A DNA stretch of 17,092 bases from Candidatus Omnitrophota bacterium. GTDB lineage: Bacteria > Omnitrophota > Omnitrophia > Omnitrophales > Aquincolibacteriaceae. The stretch spans positions 1 to 17,092 of the forward strand of contig JAHFHJ010000013.1 in NCBI GenBank assembly GCA_023246985.1, in the 5' to 3' direction. This document shows, piece after piece, positions 13,975 through 17,092 of the stretch. The notes beneath the pieces were generated by a model, which made no database searches, had not been told where the DNA came from, and saw nothing but the letters and a program-made list of their open reading frames with translations. A program made the position numbers and the translations under genes. Position 1 is the stretch's first letter. Every line of letters begins with the position of its first letter.

Positions 13975-15459
13975 TCATGCAACATGCGGCCGGCGATCGA
14001 GAATCTTTTTTGCCTTAACGGCCGACTCGACCTCAAGACGGCGTTTGATCTCTTCGGCCGACACGAACGTAATACGGTTAAAGGTGATCTCCGAGGAAGC
14101 CGAAACCTTTCCGTTGATCTTGCGCCGGAAATCTTCTTCATTTATCGGCTCATTCGCGTGAACATAGAGATCCAAAATATCCACTTCGCAGGGATCGTTG
14201 TCTTTTTTGAGGATCTCGATCTGCCACTGGTCGATCGCAGGCTCGTCATCCAAGAGATATTCGAGAAAATTCAAGCTCACCAGAACGCCTTTGATCTTGG
14301 AGATCTGAAGATTTTTAACGTTTGAGGCGCGGACGATATCGCTGGAAATGCGCGGAACCGTTCTGCCGCAATGGGGACAGGGGCCATATTGAATCCCGCC
14401 TTTGACCAAGTCGCCGGTCCGGAATCTGATCACGCAGGAACCTCGGGCATCCAAAGGCGTATACACGAGCTCCCCATCCTCGCCTTCTTTGACCCTCTCT
14501 CCCGTATCGGGATGGACCACCTCAAAGATCTCCTGATCGGGATAAATGTGATAGCCGCTTGAAACGCCGAACGGCGTCGGACATTCGGTCCATGCCCCGC
14601 GGGCCTCGGTAAATCCGTAAGTCCCGAAGACGTGAGCGTCCGTCGCGCCCATGGCATTCAACAATTCGGTCATTTTGGTTTTGGCTCCCTGAGGGACCCG
14701 GGAAGCGCCCAAGACGACTTTCCGGATAAATTCCAGCTTTCGGTTTTGGGCCTTGGCCTCTTTCAAAATGTGATAGACATATTCGGGAGTGCCGATCAGG
14801 ATGTCCGGCCTGACTTTCAGAAGGCTTTGAATATTGGCGTCCGTCCCGAAGGTCTTACCGCCGCCGGTGCTAAACATGAAGATGCCTCCGGCCAACCCCA
14901 CAAAAACAACCTGCCAGAATGCGAGGTGGGGCGCATAGGGGAATAAATTGACCCCGCGGTCCCTGGAGCCGCAGTTGAGAATAGAAACGGCGCGCCGCCC
15001 GTAAAGTTTCAGCCGCTCCAGATCATACTCGGTATAAAAAAAAGAAACGGGCGCCCGGGTCGTTCCCGTCGTCGCCGTGACGAAAATGGGTTTATATTCC
15101 CTTTCCAGTTTTTCCAGGAACCCGGCTTTCCCGATCACCGCTTTCTCGATCCCGAGCCGGAGGAGATCCCCCAGCGGCAGGTTTTCTTTCATGAAGGCTT
15201 CGGTCGGCTGCAAAACAAAATCTAAAATGCCTTTTGCGTCGGGAGTCGTGGGGACCAGGTTTTCTTTGGAGGAAAAAGGGATCCGTTGCAGGTCTTCGAC
15301 CGTTTTGATTTTTCCGGGATCGATCCGGTGCTGATCGAAAAGTTTCCGGTAATAGGGGCTGAAGGGATAAATTTTTTTGGAAATGAACGCCGCCAAAGCG
15401 CGGTTTTGAATCTCTCTAAGCCTCTCGCGAGGTTCATGCAGCATTCGATCGCGTTTCAT
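13975..15459 (-). CDS. Adenylate-forming CoA ligase-like protein, PaaK/CapK family
   Basis: This 494-residue protein belongs to the phenylacetate-CoA ligase/CapK branch of adenylate-forming enzymes, which activate a carboxylate with ATP and pass it to CoA or another acceptor. Seen: YPFSPYYRKLF (31-41) and LQRIPFSSKENL (57-68), typical of the branch; the phosphate-binding TATTGTTRAPVSF (128-140); GTYGFTEARG (279-288); RFRTGDLVKGG (346-355); and CPHCGRTVPRIS (361-372), as in PaaK. It is the first gene of the operon, 33 bases before the thiolase, so it probably supplies acyl-CoA to the pathway, which is an inference from context. The substrate (long-chain, aromatic or other) cannot be read from sequence. 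ATG 15459 has GGAG four bases upstream; Met6 is an alternative start. Confidence 0.85.
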   Translation of the reverse strand: MKRDRMLHEPRERLREIQNRALAAFISKKIYPFSPYYRKLFDQHRIDPGKIKTVEDLQRIPFSSKENLVPTTPDAKGILDFVLQPTEAFMKENLPLGDLLRLGIEKAVIGKAGFLEKLEREYKPIFVTATTGTTRAPVSFFYTEYDLERLKLYGRRAVSILNCGSRDRGVNLFPYAPHLAFWQVVFVGLAGGIFMFSTGGGKTFGTDANIQSLLKVRPDILIGTPEYVYHILKEAKAQNRKLEFIRKVVLGASRVPQGAKTKMTELLNAMGATDAHVFGTYGFTEARGAWTECPTPFGVSSGYHIYPDQEIFEVVHPDTGERVKEGEDGELVYTPLDARGSCVIRFRTGDLVKGGIQYGPCPHCGRTVPRISSDIVRASNVKNLQISKIKGVLVSLNFLEYLLDDEPAIDQWQIEILKKDNDPCEVDILDLYVHANEPINEEDFRRKINGKVSASSEITFNRITFVSAEEIKRRLEVESAVKAKKILDRRPHVA

Positions 15460-15732
15460 GGCGCTCCCGTCTTTCGGCCCTGAAAAACCTTTGGATCCCG
15501 CGCGGCACTGAGGGCCTATTCGGCGATGAACATCCGATCGTCATTGCGAAAGACCGGAGAGAACGAAGCAATCTGTTTTTGAGATTGCCGCGTCCCAAAA
15601 GGCGGGTCCTCGCAATGTCTATGGATCACTCTTAGGGTGATAAAGCATTAAGATACGCGGGCCCTGCATCCAGTTCCCGCCGAAACCGCGCTGAATGACG
15701 GCGTTTTTTTGCAGTCCCTGCGGGATTGGGAT
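15460..15732. other. Repeat-bearing gap upstream of the beta-oxidation operon
   Basis: No convincing gene is seen in these 273 bases. They contain a decayed ATTGCG-type palindromic repeat (15542-15617), a small hairpin ATCAC/GTGAT (15625-15641) and an inverted repeat with GCGCTGAAT/ATTCAGCGC arms (15688-15739). The promoter of the beta-oxidation operon should lie here, but no pair of hexamers on the minus strand stood out. An ORF at 15632-15814 on the minus strand has no codon pattern or motif to support it. Confidence 0.6.
15542..15617. repeat. Degenerate interspersed palindromic repeat (ATTGCG/CGCAAT type)
   Basis: Outer arms CATTGCGA (15542-15549) and TCGCAATG (15610-15617) are perfect complements. 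Inside, GCAATCT (15568-15574) pairs with AGATTGC (15582-15588). The words CATTGCGA, CGAAGCAATCT and TCGCAATG match the widespread bacterial interspersed repeat of the form TCATTGCGAG...CGAAGCAATCT...AGATTGCTTCG...CGCAATGA. This copy has substitutions and a different middle, so it looks old. Such elements are presumed to be non-autonomous and moved by an enzyme encoded elsewhere. Confidence 0.7.
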
Positions 15733-15739
15733 TCAGCGC
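15688..15739. repeat. Inverted repeat at the end of the DUF2934-like gene
   Basis: GCGCTGAAT (15688-15696) and ATTCAGCGC (15731-15739) are perfect 9-bp inverted arms 34 bases apart. Inside is TCCC-TGC-GGGA (15715-15724) plus a run of seven T on the plus strand. The right arm covers the stop codon of the small minus-strand gene. It may be another REP-like element or part of a 3' structure; on the minus strand it has no T-tract, so it is not a standard terminator. Confidence 0.6.
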
Positions 15740-15912
15740 CCGCTCTTCACTAACCGCTCGGCCTCGAGCCAGATCTCCAGGTCCTGATTGAGAACGCGCC
15801 CTTTTCGTTCCCATAACTCTTTGGCTTTCTTTTGAATGCGCTCGTTGAGCTCTTCCTTTGAAAGTTTCGGCGCTGAATCCTTACTCCACCCCAAACCCGT
15901 CATTTTCGCCAT
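15733..15912 (-). CDS. Small DUF2934-like protein
   Basis: This 59-residue protein has a C-terminal half reading ERIQKKAKELWERKGRV and then DLEIWLEAERLV, which matches my memory of the DUF2934 domain (basic helix, ELWE.. then a D-L-E-x-W-L-x-A-E-R segment). The function of this family is not known to me; the helix is amphipathic and very basic. ATG 15912 has AGGAGG eight bases upstream, an excellent site, so the open frame continuing to 16008 is not used. It stands alone between repeats, divergent from the PLD gene. Its 3' end lies in an inverted repeat. No catalytic motif or membrane segment is present. Confidence 0.75.
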   Translation of the reverse strand: MAKMTGLGWSKDSAPKLSKEELNERIQKKAKELWERKGRVLNQDLEIWLEAERLVKSGR

Positions 15913-15947
15913 GTTCCGTCCCTCCTGTGTTGGTAAAAGCGTGGTGA

Positions 15948-15984
15948 GTACCGCATGACCTTCGAATGGATGGGGCTGCGGTAC
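15948..15984. repeat. Inverted repeat upstream of the DUF2934-like gene
   Basis: GTACCGCA (15948-15955) and TGCGGTAC (15977-15984) form perfect 8-bp arms with a 21-base spacer that contains the palindrome TTCGAA (15961-15966). It lies 36-72 bases upstream of the minus-strand start codon, a reasonable place for an operator or leader hairpin. No function is demonstrated. Confidence 0.45.
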
Positions 15985-16025
15985 CCTACCGTTAACCCCC
16001 CAAATCAAATGGTCCCAATCCTTAT

Positions 16026-16046
16026 CATCCCGCCAGAGGCGGGATG
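16026..16046. repeat. REP-like hairpin with 9-bp perfect stem
   Basis: CATCCCGCC (16026-16034), AGA, GGCGGGATG (16038-16046): a perfect 9-bp stem and 3-base loop. CCCGCC-AGA-GGCGGG hairpins of this kind commonly occur as dispersed extragenic repeats. Neither strand gives a strong T-tract, so a terminator is unlikely. Confidence 0.65.
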
Positions 16047-16051
16047 GGGCA

Positions 16052-16101
16052 ATCCCGACTGCCGTTCATGAAAAGAAAATCAAAGTCGGGATGGAGAACG
16101 G
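16052..16101. promoter_or_regulatory. Interleaved complementary segments, possible pseudoknot
   Basis: ATCCCGACT (16052-16060) is complementary to AGTCGGGAT (16084-16092), 9 bp. CCGTTC (16062-16067) is complementary to GAACGG (16096-16101), 6 bp. The order is A-B-A'-B', as in an H-type pseudoknot, with an A-rich linker (16068-16083). The last linker is only 3 bases, which is short for spanning a 9-bp stem, so the two stems may instead be alternatives. It lies 150-200 bases upstream of the PLD start. Confidence 0.35.
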
Positions 16102-16172
16102 TATGAGTAACATATTCCTCGCGCGCGGTTTTGTCAGCAACAAAATTGCCGCTTGAGAATCGACGGCGGCAG

Positions 16173-16197
16173 GCCGAAACCCCCCGTTCGTTTCGGC
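16173..16197 (+). promoter_or_regulatory. Hairpin in the PLD gene leader
   Basis: GCCGAAAC (16173-16180) and GTTTCGGC (16190-16197) form a perfect 8-bp stem with a C-rich 9-base loop. There is no T-tract, so it is not an intrinsic terminator. A smaller hairpin CGAGAT/ATCTCG (16205-16210 and 16218-16223) follows before the ribosome site. Confidence 0.45.
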
Positions 16198-16248
16198 ACG
16201 CTCGCGAGATATTGAAGATCTCGTCTTCGCAGGCCGATAGAAGGAGAG

Positions 16249-17092
16249 ATGGAAAATTCCTGGAGCCAGGCGCTTGTCCTGGACGCGAGCGACCGGAATT
16301 ATCTGGAAACCGTGCTCGCGCTCTTTGAAAGCGCTCGAAAAGAGATCGTGATCGCTTTTTATCTGATCGAACCCGATGACAAGGCGGGAGCCGGGCATCC
16401 GGTCAACCGGTTCCTGGAGCGCTTGTTGCGCGCCCGCGAACGCGGGGTGAGCGTCCGGCTTCTCTTAAATACGAACTTCCGCTTCCGCCCGAAAACCGAA
16501 GTCGGCAACGGCGCCTGGTTTGAGCGCATGGCGCTGGCCGGCATCCAGATCACCGCGCTCCTGCCGTCCCGGAGACTGCACGACAAGTTAATCGTGATCG
16601 ACGGCCGCTATGTGGTGGACGGCAGTATGAACTGGAGCGAGGCGGCGCTGATGTCCAATTTTGAATCCGCGAGCGTCATTGATTCTCCCGTATACGCCGC
16701 AAAAAAACTCGACCGGATCGCGGCCATGACGTTCCCCCGGCCCCCCCGTCCCGCTCCCGTGAACAAGAAAGATCCCGACCGGCCTCTCCTCGAAGTCCCG
16801 GAGACCGCGCGAGTGCCCGCCGTGATTCTCGAGAAGGATTATCTGCCAAGGATGATCCGCGATTCCGATATGCGCGCCGCGGACTTTTACCTGCTTTTGC
16901 TCGGCCAGGCCGAAGCGGCCGGAACGAATTCTTTTGAGATCGATCTTGAGACCGCGGGACTGGCCCTCGAACTTCCCGAAAAATGGACGCGCTCGACGCT
17001 CCGGCGCCAGATGATCAAAATCCTGAAAAAACTCTCCGGGCGTTACCGTCTTCTTGAATTCAAATTGCCCTACGCCGCCAACGCCCATATCG
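16249..17092 (+). CDS. Phospholipase D-like (HKD) protein, C-terminus off the window
   Basis: The first 281 residues are visible. An HKD motif LHDKLIVIDGRYVVDGSMNW has His111, Lys113, Asp118 and the GSMNW block (125-129), as in bacterial Nuc-type endonucleases. The strands KEIVIAFYLI (31-40) and GVSVRLLLN (66-74) fit the fold. Nuc-type enzymes carry one HKD and dimerise, so one motif may suffice; a second could lie beyond the edge. No signal peptide is present, so a cytoplasmic role is inferred, unlike secreted phospholipases. After a proline-rich linker (163-172) comes an uncharacterised region ending in a basic helical stretch, TRSTLRRQMIKILKKL (248-263), possibly a winged-helix or DNA-binding part. 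ATG 16249 is the only start in reach; AAGGAG ends just two bases before it, unusually close. Whether it acts on DNA, RNA or lipid is unknown. Confidence 0.85.
   Translation, partial: MENSWSQALVLDASDRNYLETVLALFESARKEIVIAFYLIEPDDKAGAGHPVNRFLERLLRARERGVSVRLLLNTNFRFRPKTEVGNGAWFERMALAGIQITALLPSRRLHDKLIVIDGRYVVDGSMNWSEAALMSNFESASVIDSPVYAAKKLDRIAAMTFPRPPRPAPVNKKDPDRPLLEVPETARVPAVILEKDYLPRMIRDSDMRAADFYLLLLGQAEAAGTNSFEIDLETAGLALELPEKWTRSTLRRQMIKILKKLSGRYRLLEFKLPYAANAHI

Larger units (their letters stand above)
15913..16248. other. Structured divergent intergenic region
   Basis: These 336 bases separate the minus-strand DUF2934-like gene from the plus-strand PLD gene. They hold at least five inverted repeats: 15948-15984, 16026-16046, 16052-16092 (part of a possible pseudoknot to 16101), 16173-16197 and 16205-16223. 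A 17-codon frame (16103-16156, MSNIFLARGFVSNKIAA) with GGAG six bases upstream might be a leader peptide, at low confidence. Both promoters must lie here, but none is clear by eye. A minus-strand ORF at 16066-16398 overlaps the PLD gene and is not supported. Confidence 0.6.

Noticed and set aside
15542..15739. CRISPR array or insertion sequence in the repeat-rich gap
   Set aside because: The repeats are different palindromes, not regularly spaced direct repeats, and no transposase gene or target duplication is visible.

Overview
This window looks like a bacterial chromosome segment of moderately high GC. It carries core carbon and energy genes, mostly on the minus strand in two tightly packed blocks. 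Oxygen-sensitive ferredoxin-linked 2-oxoacid oxidoreductase, a Bacillus/Wolinella-type (type B) succinate dehydrogenase/fumarate reductase, a CxxC-x17-CxxC zinc-ribbon protein and several REP-like palindromes together suggest an anaerobic or facultative, probably uncultivated lineage (Omnitrophota-, Nitrospirota- or Desulfobacterota-like). The sequence alone does not settle the taxon, and no rRNA, tRNA or CRISPR array was seen.

Block 1 (6767 down to 1, minus strand) is korD-korA-korB-korC-sucC-sucD-sdhC-sdhA. The genes overlap or nearly abut. Together they encode 2-oxoglutarate <-> succinyl-CoA <-> succinate <-> fumarate, usable oxidatively or reductively. sdhA runs off the left edge, and sdhB would be expected beyond it. 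A candidate promoter (6919-6947) and a leader terminator (6839-6859) precede korD. A 33-bp near-perfect palindrome covers the sucD stop codon just before sdhC.

The middle (7041-8558, minus strand) has a zinc-ribbon protein with a lysine-rich tail and an HSL/GDXG-type alpha/beta hydrolase, apparently transcribed together, hydrolase first.

Block 2 (15459 down to 8644, minus strand) is a fatty-acid beta-oxidation operon. Its order is a PaaK/CapK-type adenylate-forming ligase, a thiolase, a fused enoyl-CoA hydratase/3-hydroxyacyl-CoA dehydrogenase and a long acyl-CoA dehydrogenase. These cover acyl activation and all four steps of the spiral. The acetyl-CoA, NADH and reduced electron carrier it makes could feed block 1.

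The right end (15460-17092) is repeat-rich. It holds a decayed ATTGCG-type palindromic repeat, other inverted repeats, a 59-residue DUF2934-like protein (minus strand) and, divergently on the plus strand, the start of a phospholipase D-like (HKD) protein cut by the window edge. I found no clearly new multi-gene system. The most unusual material is the set of RNA-level structures: the kor leader, the sucD-sdhC palindrome and the hairpins and possible pseudoknot before the PLD gene.
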